A stretch of 37,093 nt of DNA, taken from NCBI GenBank assembly GCA_900314905.1, contig OMXA01000016.1:1-37093 (forward strand), read 5' to 3'. The DNA is from an uncultured Erysipelotrichaceae bacterium. Its GTDB lineage: Bacteria; Bacillota_I; Bacilli_A; Erysipelotrichales; Erysipelotrichaceae. Both the position numbers and the translations under genes were made by a program. Every line of letters starts with the position of its first letter. Position 1 is the first letter of the stretch. The notes beneath the pieces were generated by a model. That model saw only the letters and a list, made by a program, of their open reading frames with translations. It was not told where the DNA came from and did not search any database. This document shows positions 16,078 to 24,115 of the stretch, one piece after another.

Positions 16078-17016
16078 TTATTTCGTTATGACTGTTCCCG
16101 TTTTCCCTTCGAGAGCTTCCGCCGCCCGCGCAAGTGAGGTGATCAGAGCAGTTCCTCCGGTCTGATTCTGTTTCACAAACTCAATGCACGACTCAACTTT
16201 CGGAAGCATGGATCCTGGAGCAAATTCCTTTTCCCTGATCAGTTCTTCTGCTTCAGATACTGTCATTGCAGAAAGTTCCTTCTGGTCCGGCTGGTTGAAA
16301 TGGACGCATACACGATCCACAGCCGTGAGGATGATCAGCTTATCCGCATGAATGTCACATGCAAGCAGGGCACTCGAACGATCCTTGTCAATGACTGCAG
16401 CGACTCCTTTCAGACCTTCCGGTGTCTCAATCACCGGAATTCCGCCGCCGCCGACCGTGATCACGATATCCCCCGCATTCACAAGCTGCTCTACAACATC
16501 AAGCTCCACGATCCGTTTCGGAATCGGAGAAGGAACTACCCTCCGGTATCCCCTTCCCGAATCTTCTACGAATGCAAATCCTTTTTCAGCAGCAATTGCT
16601 TCTGCTTCTTCTTTGCTGTAAAAGCTGCCTACCGGTTTTGTCGGGTGTGCAAATCCAGGATCTTTCTCATCAACTACGACCTGGGTAATGATCGTTGCAC
16701 ACTGTTTCCGGATCCCGCGGCGCTTCAGCTCTTCCTGGATTGCCTGCTGCAGGTGATAACCAATATATCCCTGCGACATTGCACCGCATTCCGGAAATGG
16801 CATATATGGAGTTTTCCCGCCATGATTTGCTGAAAATTCCATTGCCAGGTTGATCATTCCGACCTGCGGTCCATTGCCATGTCCGACAATCACTTCATAG
16901 CCAGCTGCCGCCAGGTCTGCAATGGTTCTGGCAGTATGCTTCACGAGTTCAAGCTGCTCTTCCGGAGTCTTGCCAAGCGCATTTCCTCCCAGAGCAACTA
17001 CAATCCGCTCCGCCAT
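16078..17016 (-). CDS. arcC: Carbamate kinase
   Basis: A 312-residue amino-acid-kinase-fold enzyme of normal length. It takes phosphate from carbamoyl phosphate to make ATP, the energy-yielding step of the ADI pathway. Signatures: VALGGNALG at the N-terminus, VGHGNGPQVG for the carbamate site, RRVVPSPIPKRIVE, and VGGGGIPV plus DKDRSSALLA for nucleotide binding. The start is 3 bases after the stop of the arcA-arcB fusion, so the two are translated from one mRNA and may be coupled. Confidence 0.95.
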   Translation of the reverse strand: MAERIVVALGGNALGKTPEEQLELVKHTARTIADLAAAGYEVIVGHGNGPQVGMINLAMEFSANHGGKTPYMPFPECGAMSQGYIGYHLQQAIQEELKRRGIRKQCATIITQVVVDEKDPGFAHPTKPVGSFYSKEEAEAIAAEKGFAFVEDSGRGYRRVVPSPIPKRIVELDVVEQLVNAGDIVITVGGGGIPVIETPEGLKGVAAVIDKDRSSALLACDIHADKLIILTAVDRVCVHFNQPDQKELSAMTVSEAEELIREKEFAPGSMLPKVESCIEFVKQNQTGGTALITSLARAAEALEGKTGTVITK

Positions 17017-17019
17017 GGC

Positions 17020-19173
17020 TTATTTCAGAGTTGCATACATGACCGCTTTGATGGTATGCATGCGGTTCTCTGCCTCCTGGAACTGACGAGCCTGATGACC
17101 GAGGAATACATCATCCGTAACTTCCATCGCTTCCAGTCCGTATTTCTGGTAGATATCTTCTCCGATCGTCGTATTGCGGTCATGGAAAGAAGGCAGGCAA
17201 TGCTCGAAGATTGCTGTTGGCTTAGCCTCTGCCATCAGTTCTTTATTGACCTGATAAGGACGGAGCAGATTGATTCTGTCTGCCCAGAGCTCCTCCGGTT
17301 CACCCATGGAAAGCCAGATATCGGTATAGAGGACATCTGCGCCTGCTGCACCGGCTTTCGGATCATCCGTGAATTCCAGCTTTGCTCCGGTCTCTGCAGC
17401 GATCTTCTCGCAGCGTTCAATCAGTTTCTGATCCGGCATCAGAGCCTTCGGACCGCAGGCACAGAAATGCATGCCGAGCTTTGCGCTGACCACCATCAGA
17501 GAATTTGCAACGTTATTGCGAGCATCACCGAAGAATGTCAGCTTGCGGCCGCGCATATCTCCGAATTCTTCCCGTGCCGTCATGACATCTGCCAGCATCT
17601 GAGTCGGATGGAAGTCATCTGTCAGACCATTCCATACCGGAACACCAGAATACTTTGCAAGGTCTTCAACGACTGACTGCTTGTAGCCGCGGTATTCGAT
17701 ACCATCAAACATCTTCCCGAGCACCTTTGCAGTATCTTCCAGCGATTCCTTCTTCCCCATCTGAGAAGATTTGGAATCCAGGAAAGTAACGCCCATGCCA
17801 AGGTCCCGCGCGCCCACTTCGAATGCACAGCGAGTGCGAGTAGATGTCTTCTCGAACAGCAGCACTACCTGTTTTCCTTTCAGGAAACTATGATCAACGC
17901 CATTTGCTTTCAGCTTCTTGAATTCTGAAGCCAGATCGAGGAGATAATTGATTTCCTCCGGAGTAAAATCCAGGAGTGTCAGAAAGCTTCTTCCTCTGGA
18001 AAGCTCAGCCGAGCTCATCTCAATCACGGTGATTCCATGAGCGCGGAGAATATCGTTCGTCACTTCATTCCGCTGATAGACAACGATCTTTCCAGGTGCG
18101 ATTGCAAGTGTATTGGAGCCGTCATTCCACTGCTCCCGTGCTGCTGCAATCAGATCGTCACCGCCGCACTTGATCAGTTCAACATGGTCTGTCTCCGTAT
18201 ACTTCTCGAGGATGCTTTCCAGGGTTCCATCTACACGGCGGATTCTGAGATTCGCGGGATCTTCTCCCGGAGTGATTTCATATACAGTGAGCGGTCCGAG
18301 AATCGCAGGGTGAACCGTATATTTGTTTGTGTCAATCTGTGTGAATACAGTATCCAGATGCATGAATGCGCGGGATACCGGAATGTCAAAAGCAAGTACA
18401 GTCCTGATCTTTGCATTCGGATCGGAGAACAGATTGCGTGAAACAGTCTCAATGGCATCCGGTGAAGTACGCTGCGAAATCCCGATTGCAAGAACTGATT
18501 CGGTCAGATTCAGCACATCGCCTCCTTCGATATTGCGAGGCATCGTCCGATCATAGTATCTGGTAACCAGACCCTCGAAATCCGGATGATAGCGGAAGAT
18601 ATAATCTGCATAAATCGTTTCGCGATTTCTGGTCGGGAAACGCATCCGATGCAGGAATACGCCATTCCCTACCGAAGCAAACGGATCACGGGTGAAATAG
18701 AGATTCGGCATCGGGTCGATGATCAGGCTATCCGGCGGTGTGATCATATCCTGCAGAGAGTAGGAAGAATAATCGGTTCCCAGTTCCTTGAGAGAGATTC
18801 CTTCCATGGTCTTGAGAACAAGGTCCTTGCCATGGAAATTGGAAATCATATAATCGTAAAGTTTCTTCTGCCACTTTCTGGTCCGGATATTGCCTTCTTC
18901 CAGCCATTGGTAGAGAAATGGCTCTACCAGCTCCGGATGGAGTTTCAGCACTTCCGTCATGAGATCTTCGAGATAGACAACTTCAGCTCCATTTTCCCTT
19001 AAGATCTGTGCGAACTCATCATGCTCTGCCTGAGCAACTCTGAGATACGGAATATCATCAAACAGCAATTCCTGCAGACGATCCGGTGTCAGCATCAGGA
19101 GCTCATTTCCAGGCCGGTGAAGAAGCACTTTCTTCAGCGGCTTGATTTCGCTCCGGACATTAATTCCCTTCAT
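17020..19173 (-). CDS. arcA-arcB: In-frame fusion of arginine deiminase (lacking its catalytic Cys) and ornithine carbamoyltransferase
   Basis: A 717-residue open frame. Residues 1 to about 393 are arginine deiminase: NLYFTRDPFA (Asp), NIEGGDVLNL (Glu) and HLDTVF (His, Asp) keep four catalytic residues. At SSAELSRGR, where ADI should go on with GGPRCMSMP and its nucleophilic Cys, the chain instead becomes the start of ornithine carbamoyltransferase (SFLTLLDFTPEEINYLLDLA). That half is complete: FEKTSTRTRCAFE and HPTQM for carbamoyl phosphate, FEHCLPSFHD at the active site. ADI activity should be lost; the OTC half could still split citrulline. I chose the start at 19173 because AGGAGG stands 5 bases upstream; an upstream ATG at 19197 has no such site. 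An assembly error at a short homology (AGAGGAAGA, 17989-17997) must be excluded. Confidence 0.88.
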   Translation of the reverse strand: MKGINVRSEIKPLKKVLLHRPGNELLMLTPDRLQELLFDDIPYLRVAQAEHDEFAQILRENGAEVVYLEDLMTEVLKLHPELVEPFLYQWLEEGNIRTRKWQKKLYDYMISNFHGKDLVLKTMEGISLKELGTDYSSYSLQDMITPPDSLIIDPMPNLYFTRDPFASVGNGVFLHRMRFPTRNRETIYADYIFRYHPDFEGLVTRYYDRTMPRNIEGGDVLNLTESVLAIGISQRTSPDAIETVSRNLFSDPNAKIRTVLAFDIPVSRAFMHLDTVFTQIDTNKYTVHPAILGPLTVYEITPGEDPANLRIRRVDGTLESILEKYTETDHVELIKCGGDDLIAAAREQWNDGSNTLAIAPGKIVVYQRNEVTNDILRAHGITVIEMSSAELSRGRSFLTLLDFTPEEINYLLDLASEFKKLKANGVDHSFLKGKQVVLLFEKTSTRTRCAFEVGARDLGMGVTFLDSKSSQMGKKESLEDTAKVLGKMFDGIEYRGYKQSVVEDLAKYSGVPVWNGLTDDFHPTQMLADVMTAREEFGDMRGRKLTFFGDARNNVANSLMVVSAKLGMHFCACGPKALMPDQKLIERCEKIAAETGAKLEFTDDPKAGAAGADVLYTDIWLSMGEPEELWADRINLLRPYQVNKELMAEAKPTAIFEHCLPSFHDRNTTIGEDIYQKYGLEAMEVTDDVFLGHQARQFQEAENRMHTIKAVMYATLK

Positions 19174-19415
19174 AAAAACCTCCTGAATGTTATGCAATTG
19201 TATGAGGGGATACAGTCCCGCGCGCCAGGCGCTGCATCCGGTTTCATTACACTGTTACTGTAGCTTTTCCAGGAAGATCACTCCGGTAAGAAACTAGATA
19301 GGAAATTGTACATTTCGGGATTAATCATCCGGTTTCCCATCATTTGTTTTCTGAAAGAAAAAACTTGTTACGCAAAGAAAAAACCACATGACATAAGGAA
19401 ATCCACGACATGCAT
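19174..19415 (-). promoter_or_regulatory. Leader and control region of the arc operon with an 11-base direct repeat
   Basis: About 240 bases lie between the argS terminator and the arcA-arcB start. Read on the minus strand, GAAACCGGATG occurs twice (19326-19336 and 19235-19245), 91 bases apart. The copy nearer the gene, with flanks (TGAAACCGGATGCA), is a partial match to a CcpA cre site, with two mismatches. TGTAAT near 19245-19250 could be a -10, but no good -35 accompanies it. AGGAGG stands just before the start. Confidence 0.45.
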
Positions 19416-19447
19416 AAAAAAGAGCCATGCATGAAGGAGATGGCTCT
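19416..19447 (-). terminator. argS terminator
   Basis: Minus strand stem AGAGCCAT / ATGGCTCT with an 11-base loop followed by TTTTTATG, about 30 bases after the argS stop. It isolates argS from the arc operon. Confidence 0.85.
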
Positions 19448-19478
19448 TCTTAGAAATATTGTACGTTCTGCGGAAACC

Positions 19479-21137
19479 TTACATCTTATCCGGGGCACTG
19501 ACACCAATCAGATCCAATGCATTCTTCAAGGTGATGGAAGCCGCTTTCACCAGGCCGAGGCGCTCATTAGTCAGTTGGGGATCATCAGGATTGTTGACCT
19601 TGCAGCTGTTGTAATAGCTGTGATAGATCTTGACGAGATTCAGAATATATTCCGTGATCTTATTTGGCTTGCGGATCGCAGCAGCATTTGCAACTTCAGA
19701 CGGGAACTCATTGATCAGCTTCATGATCTGAAGTTCCTTCGGATCGGTCAGACGCCCGTAATCATCCGTCGGCGTATATGCAGGAATGTCGGGGTTATGA
19801 AGAATCGAATGCATGCGGCTGTATGCATACTGCGCATAATATACCGGATTGTTATTGTCTTTCGTTCTTGCAAGCTTCATATCAAAGTCCATATGCGTCG
19901 CAACATCCTTCGAGACAAAGAACCATCTTGCCGCATCCGTTCCGACATCCTCGCAGAGCTCACGCAGGGTGATCGCATTGCCGGTACGCTTGGACATTTT
20001 AACTTCTTTTCCGTCTTCTACCATGCGGACCATCTGAATCAGATCCACCTCAAGTGTTCCTTTCGGATAGCCCAGAGCAGTGAGGGCACACTGCATGCGG
20101 GTTACATAGCTATGATGATCTGCACCCCAGAGATCTACCAGTTTCGGATATCCGCGCTCCACTTTATAAACATGGTTTGCAATATCCGGAGTCAGATACG
20201 ACAGGGTTCCGTCGCTCTTGCGGAGTACCCGGTCCTTATCGTCTCCATACTCCGTGCTTCTGAACCAGAGGGCACCATCTTTTTCATAGGTCAGCCCCAT
20301 ATCATTCATCCGCTGGAGCACCTTCCGGATCCGTTCGCTGTCATTCTCATAGAAGAACGTCTCATGCATCCAGGAATCGAAGTGAACCCCATACAGATCC
20401 AGGTCCTTCTGGATCTTTGCCAGTTCTCTGCGGACGCCTTCTTTCTTGAAATATTCCAGTCTTTCCTTCGGGTCAGCCTCGAGCCATTTCTCGCCATCAT
20501 GTTCCGCGATATCGTTTGCAATATCGATGATATCCTGAGCATGATATCCTTCTTCCGGGAGCGGATAGCTCTTCCCGAAATGTTCATAATATCTGGAAAT
20601 GAGTGATTCCCCAAGCATGACAATCTGGTTGCCGGCATCGTTGATATAGAACTCTCTCAGAGTATCATACCCGCTAGCTTCAAGCAGTCTGCAGATGCTG
20701 TCTCCCCATGCCGCATTTCTCGCATGGCCGCAATGCAGATCGCCGGTCGGATTTGCAGAAACCCACTCTACGAGAATTTTCTTTCCCTTGCCGGTTTCAT
20801 TATGACCATAATGATCTCCTGCCTCGATGACTTTATTGATGCAGTCAGAAAGCGAAGATTCTGCAATCCGGAAGTTGATGAAGCCAGGCTTCACCGCTTC
20901 AATGCTCCGAGCTTCCGGCAGCTTTTTTTTCAGTTCTTCCACGAGCGGTTCAGCTATCTGCATCGGGCTCTTATGCAGAGTCTTGGCAAGACGCATCGCA
21001 ACACTTGTGGAGTAGTCTCCCATCTTCGGATCCTTTGGGGTTTCTACCATCAGCTGTCTGTCATCCGGATCAATCCCGAATGCAGTCCTGACGGCAGCTC
21101 TGGAAGCTTCCAGAATCTTGGCAGAAAAGTCACTCAT
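19479..21137 (-). CDS. argS: Arginyl-tRNA synthetase
   Basis: A 552-residue class I synthetase of normal length that charges tRNA-Arg. The N-terminal Add-1 domain recognises the tRNA D-loop. The HIGH-type motif is in SANPTGDLHCGHARNA and the KMSKS-type motif in EVKMSKRTGNAIT. The DALR anticodon-binding domain closes the protein (residues about 440-552). GGGAG precedes the ATG. It lies between tRNA-Arg(ACG) and the arc operon, all on the same strand, each separated by its own terminator. Confidence 0.97.
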   Translation of the reverse strand: MSDFSAKILEASRAAVRTAFGIDPDDRQLMVETPKDPKMGDYSTSVAMRLAKTLHKSPMQIAEPLVEELKKKLPEARSIEAVKPGFINFRIAESSLSDCINKVIEAGDHYGHNETGKGKKILVEWVSANPTGDLHCGHARNAAWGDSICRLLEASGYDTLREFYINDAGNQIVMLGESLISRYYEHFGKSYPLPEEGYHAQDIIDIANDIAEHDGEKWLEADPKERLEYFKKEGVRRELAKIQKDLDLYGVHFDSWMHETFFYENDSERIRKVLQRMNDMGLTYEKDGALWFRSTEYGDDKDRVLRKSDGTLSYLTPDIANHVYKVERGYPKLVDLWGADHHSYVTRMQCALTALGYPKGTLEVDLIQMVRMVEDGKEVKMSKRTGNAITLRELCEDVGTDAARWFFVSKDVATHMDFDMKLARTKDNNNPVYYAQYAYSRMHSILHNPDIPAYTPTDDYGRLTDPKELQIMKLINEFPSEVANAAAIRKPNKITEYILNLVKIYHSYYNSCKVNNPDDPQLTNERLGLVKAASITLKNALDLIGVSAPDKM

Positions 21138-21184
21138 TATTATTCTCCCTTCGCTGACAGATTATGCCAGTCTCTGCAGTCCTC

Positions 21185-21206
21185 GAAAAAAGCCCTGAGC
21201 GGGCTT
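21185..21206 (-). terminator. Terminator after tRNA-Arg(ACG)
   Basis: Minus strand AAGCCC / GGGCTT stem, 5-base loop, then TTTT. It separates the tRNA from argS. Confidence 0.8.
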
Positions 21207-21218
21207 CTGGGAATGCAA

Positions 21219-21295
21219 TGGTGCGCCGAACAGGAGTCGAACCCGCAACCTTTTGATTCGTAGTCAAATGCTCTATCCAGTTGAGCTATCGGCGC
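21219..21295 (-). tRNA. tRNA-Arg (anticodon ACG)
   Basis: 77 nt. Acceptor GCGCCGA / TCGGCGC, anticodon stem TTTGA / TCAAA around loop CTACGAA (anticodon ACG, the normal TadA substrate read as ICG), T arm GCGGG-TTCGACT-CCTGT, encoded ACCA end. Confidence 0.96.
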
Positions 21296-21338
21296 TTCAT
21301 AGTACGGCTTTGCGGGTATCCGCAGGGTCCGCCACTCT

Positions 21339-21367
21339 TTTATACAATACTTCTGTTTCTTTTTCAA
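21339..21367 (-). promoter_or_regulatory. tRNA-Arg(ACG) promoter
   Basis: Minus strand -35 TTGAAA (21362-21367), 17-base spacer, -10 TATAAA (21339-21344). The predicted 5' leader of the tRNA precursor is about 36 bases and contains the small hairpin GCGGATACCCGC. Confidence 0.75.
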
Positions 21368-21423
21368 CAAGCCAGTTTTTTCCTGGCAGAAATATACAAT
21401 TTCAGACTGGCTATTTTTCCATT

Positions 21424-21993
21424 TCACGATTTCTTTGTCTGAATGAGGTCCTGAAACGAGACCGTCATGAAGTCAACAACCATCTGTTTCGACTCCCTCA
21501 CGCCAAAGGAAGGATCCTTCCGGAACACGAAGTTCTTCACGTGAAATGCAAGGCACTCTCCGAAGTATCTCGCAACCACGTCATTGTCATATTTTTCCAT
21601 GACCCCTGGACGCCGCTGCCGATTCAGATAATCTCTGAATACCAGCGTCAGATTCTCACGAACCATATCTTCGAAGCTATTCTGGCCGGTGACATTGTAT
21701 GCAACGCGATAAAAAGCACGATTCTGGTCCACATTTGTCAGAACAGTTTCCAGATATTTCTGATCATCGAATGCATCCTTATTGTTCTGGTTGGTGCTTT
21801 CTACCAGATCATGGTAGACAATGGCATTGAGGCAGTCGTATTTATCCTCAAAATAATTATAAAAAGTTGCCCGGATTACTCCGGTCTGATCGCAGATCTG
21901 CTTGATGGTTATTTTTTCAAACACATTCCGCAGCATGAGATCGCGAAGATTCTCAAACAGGAATGTCCGCATCATGCCCTTGCGGTTCTCCAT
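21424..21993 (-). CDS. TetR-family transcriptional regulator
   Basis: A 189-residue TetR/AcrR-type repressor. The N-terminal HTH is clear (FEKITIKQICDQTGVIRATFYNYFEDKYDCLNAIV, residues about 24-58, in overlapping pieces). The rest is the helical ligand-binding domain, of the DhaS-like shape seen in many Bacillota; the ligand is unknown. It begins 18 bases after the stop of the MntP-like gene on the same strand, so it probably forms a two-gene operon and controls the transporter. Confidence 0.88.
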   Translation of the reverse strand: MENRKGMMRTFLFENLRDLMLRNVFEKITIKQICDQTGVIRATFYNYFEDKYDCLNAIVYHDLVESTNQNNKDAFDDQKYLETVLTNVDQNRAFYRVAYNVTGQNSFEDMVRENLTLVFRDYLNRQRRPGVMEKYDNDVVARYFGECLAFHVKNFVFRKDPSFGVRESKQMVVDFMTVSFQDLIQTKKS

Positions 21994-22011
21994 CGCAGGT
22001 TCCTCCCACCA

Positions 22012-22578
22012 TCACCTCAGAGCATACATACTCATCAGATAAATGCTGAGTATGATCATCAGGGAACCTCCGCTCATGCCCAGGATCTTGCTGAACCTGC
22101 TTCCCAGAGAGTACCCGACGTAAAGTGCCACAAGTATTGTAACAAAACTCACCGAAAATGCATAACATAACCCGGCATAGAGAGAAATATCAAGAAATGA
22201 GAAGCCCGCCGCAAGAAACAGCGTATCAATACTGGTGCCTGCTGCCAGGCGGAAACACTGGAGAGCGCCGAAATCCGGATCGCACTTTTCTTCCGCATCG
22301 GTCAGACGGTAGGACCGAGTTGTAATAAAGATTCCGATCGCAAACACGATCAGGCACGCAACCGCAAACTCTGCCCGATCATTCATCATGCCCATGAAAA
22401 TATCGGAAATGCCATAGCCGCATAAAACAGCCACTGCATTAGTCAGAGAAAAGATCAGAGAAAAAAGAATAGATTTTCTGAATGTAAGATTGCGAAGCGT
22501 AGCAGCTTTATTCATCATCACCACAAAAGAATCCAGTGACAAGCCGATGAAAAGAAGCACAGCCTGATATCCTCGCAT
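22012..22578 (-). CDS. MntP-like membrane protein (putative manganese or cation exporter)
   Basis: A 188-residue protein with six predicted membrane helices in two related halves. Each half has the MntP-type motif with an Asp in the membrane: GLSLDSFVVMM near residue 12 and AAGTSIDTLFLAAGF near residue 112. The C-terminus ends with GGSLMIILSIYLM, like the last MntP helix. It is a divergent member, so manganese as the substrate is only a family-based guess. AAGGGAG precedes the ATG. No yybP-ykoY (manganese) riboswitch shape is visible upstream. Confidence 0.7.
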   Translation of the reverse strand: MRGYQAVLLFIGLSLDSFVVMMNKAATLRNLTFRKSILFSLIFSLTNAVAVLCGYGISDIFMGMMNDRAEFAVACLIVFAIGIFITTRSYRLTDAEEKCDPDFGALQCFRLAAGTSIDTLFLAAGFSFLDISLYAGLCYAFSVSFVTILVALYVGYSLGSRFSKILGMSGGSLMIILSIYLMSMYALR

Positions 22579-22907
22579 ACAGAAATCTCCCTTCGATCCC
22601 GTTCATTTTACCTTGTAACTAAAGTGAAGCTACTATACAAATCACCTGTTATGTAAATGCGAGACTGCCACGAACTGAATCCGATTCCGACTCAATATCC
22701 GGAGATCCTGCACATTGCGCATCTCCTGAACTGAAAAAGAACCCGCCGCATCGGATTCCTCTTCAGGTAGGGGGAAAGAAATAATGAAGTCAATCATGAT
22801 CATTGACAGTTTCATCTTATCTTCCACCTGTGTCATTTTCATGCATGACTCGTGAAAACTGCGTGAAAGGCAGGTTTCCTGCATATGCATAGTCATGAAT
22901 TCATTGC
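22579..22907. other. Intergenic region between the MntP-like gene and degV
   Basis: About 330 bases between two divergent units. Near the MntP side is an imperfect palindrome TTGTA-N18-TACAA (22613-22640), a possible TetR operator. A minus-strand frame (22642-22896) is open but has no ribosome binding site and no family resemblance. The rest shows no RNA gene or repeat I can recognise. Confidence 0.4.
22613..22640. promoter_or_regulatory. Possible TetR operator upstream of the MntP-like gene
   Basis: Semi-palindrome with outer arms TTGTA and TACAA and partly matching inner bases (ACTA / TAGTA on opposing arms). It lies 35-62 bases before the MntP-like start codon, a normal place for a repressor of the pair. 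Confidence 0.3.
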
Positions 22908-22935
22908 TTGTAAAAAGACACGTGTTTGATATGAT
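22908..22935 (+). promoter_or_regulatory. degV promoter
   Basis: -35 TTGTAA (22908-22913), 16-base spacer, -10 TATGAT (22930-22935). Confidence 0.65.
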
Positions 22936-22964
22936 TACCTCAGTACATCGATATGGAGGTTGCT

Positions 22965-23858
22965 ATGTCTGCGCAGAATTATTTGATTGTCACCGATGCC
23001 TGTTCTGATATCATTCCGGAGTATGCGGACCGGAAGGGGATTCTTGTCATTCCGATGGAAGTCGTCATGACCGACGGCTTCAAGTTCAATGCTACCTATG
23101 ATTGTTCCGAGCTTCCTCTGGATGAATTCTATAAAAAAGTAGAAGGCGGGCTGATGGCCTCTACTACAGCAATCACCCCTCAGGCTTATCTGGACTTCTT
23201 CCGCCCTCTGCTGTCACAGGGAAATGATATTCTCTATTACTGCTTCACTTCTGGCATGTCCTCCACATATAACAATTCTCTGCTTGCTCAGCAGCAGCTC
23301 AAGGAAGAATTTCCGGACCGCAAGCTCATTATCGTCGATTCCCTGGGTGCAACCGGAGGCATGGGGTACCATGCATACTTCGCTGCCGAGAACCGCGATA
23401 ACGGCATGAGCATTGAGGAAAATGCAGAGTGGCTGGAAAACACCAAGCTCCATATCAACTATACCTGGACTGTATCCGACCTCAATCATCTGAGAAGAGG
23501 AGGACGCCTATCCAATATTGCTGCATTTGCCGGAACCCTCCTGCAGCTCAAGCCTGTCGGGGATATTGATGATGCCGGGCACCTCGTCGGCCTTGGTACT
23601 GTTCATGGCCGCAAGGCATCTATCAAGCGTCTCTTCGACATCATGGCTGCCCGCATTGACAGGAATGCAGACAAACCGGTTCTGATCTGCCCGTGCGGAT
23701 GCCCGGAAGATGCAGAAATGCTTAAGAAGAAGATCCTGGAATCTGGTCTTGCAAAGGAAGTGATCATGGGCAGAGTCGGTCCGGTAGTCGGAACTCATCT
23801 CGGTCCAAGCGGTCTTACTTTGTTCTATTTCTGCGATCATCGCGGCGGCTTGAAGTAA
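22965..23858 (+). CDS. DegV-family fatty-acid-binding protein
   Basis: A 297-residue DegV protein. The family binds a fatty acid between two domains and in several Bacillota hands it to the FakA kinase (the FakB role). Seen here: the N-terminal IVTDACSDI strand and turn, ASTTAITPQAYLDFFRPLL, the ligand-pocket loop YCFTSGMSSTYN, SLGATGGMGYH and LNHLRRGGRLSN. I start it at the ATG at 22965 because GGAGGT lies 5 bases before it; the ATG at 22953 overlaps that site. No fakA is in the window. Confidence 0.92.
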   Translation: MSAQNYLIVTDACSDIIPEYADRKGILVIPMEVVMTDGFKFNATYDCSELPLDEFYKKVEGGLMASTTAITPQAYLDFFRPLLSQGNDILYYCFTSGMSSTYNNSLLAQQQLKEEFPDRKLIIVDSLGATGGMGYHAYFAAENRDNGMSIEENAEWLENTKLHINYTWTVSDLNHLRRGGRLSNIAAFAGTLLQLKPVGDIDDAGHLVGLGTVHGRKASIKRLFDIMAARIDRNADKPVLICPCGCPEDAEMLKKKILESGLAKEVIMGRVGPVVGTHLGPSGLTLFYFCDHRGGLK

Positions 23859-23935
23859 GCTCCTGGCAGCCCCGGAAATTCAGACCGCTCTCTGGCCAGA
23901 AAGTGAAAATCAATCCCGAACCGGAAATAATTGTG

Positions 23936-23941
23936 TATAAT
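23936..23941 (+). promoter_or_regulatory. -10 element for the tRNA-Arg/tRNA-Pro pair
   Basis: TATAAT 10 bases before the tRNA-Arg(CCU) 5' end. No good -35 is seen at 16-18 bases. Confidence 0.5.
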
Positions 23942-23951
23942 AACAAGGCAT

Positions 23952-24026
23952 GCCCCTATAGTAAAACGGATATTACAAACCCCTCCTAAGGGTTAGTTGT
24001 AGGTTCGATTCCTACTGGGGGTGCCA
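23952..24026 (+). tRNA. tRNA-Arg (anticodon CCU)
   Basis: 75 nt. Acceptor GCCCCTA / TGGGGGT with G1-U72 and U6-G67 wobbles, anticodon stem AACCC / GGGTT around loop CTCCTAA (anticodon CCT, reading AGG), T arm GTAGG-TTCGATT-CCTAC, encoded GCCA end. Confidence 0.93.
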
Positions 24027-24029
24027 CTT

Positions 24030-24106
24030 CGGGATGTAGCGCAGTTTGGTAGCGCACTTCGTTAGGGACGAAGTGGTCGCCTGTTCAAATCAGGTCATCC
24101 CGACCA
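24030..24106 (+). tRNA. tRNA-Pro (anticodon AGG)
   Basis: 77 nt, only 3 bases after tRNA-Arg(CCU). Acceptor CGGGATG / CATCCCG, D stem GCGC / GCGC, anticodon stem CTTCG / CGAAG around loop TTAGGGA, so bases 34-36 are A24064-G-G. T arm GCCTG-TTCAAAT-CAGGT, encoded ACCA end. The C1-G72 start is typical of tRNA-Pro. An A34 proline tRNA is unusual in bacteria and would normally be converted to inosine. Confidence 0.93.
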
Positions 24107-24115
24107 TATCTGTGA

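Noticed and set aside
19410-20606. A 398-codon plus-strand open frame opposite argS
   Set aside because: It is exactly antisense to a certain gene (argS), has no ribosome binding site or family features, and its length follows from the codon bias of argS.
21300-21340. A T-box leader for argS
   Set aside because: The sequence upstream of argS is a tRNA gene with its own promoter and terminator; no T-box motif or specifier stem is seen.
22579-22660. A yybP-ykoY-type manganese riboswitch before the MntP-like gene
   Set aside because: The region is short and lacks the expected paired stems and conserved loops; only a weak TetR-like palindrome is visible.
22642-22896. An 84-codon minus-strand frame in the MntP-degV gap
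   Set aside because: No ribosome binding site, no recognisable motif, odd composition; kept only as part of the intergenic note.
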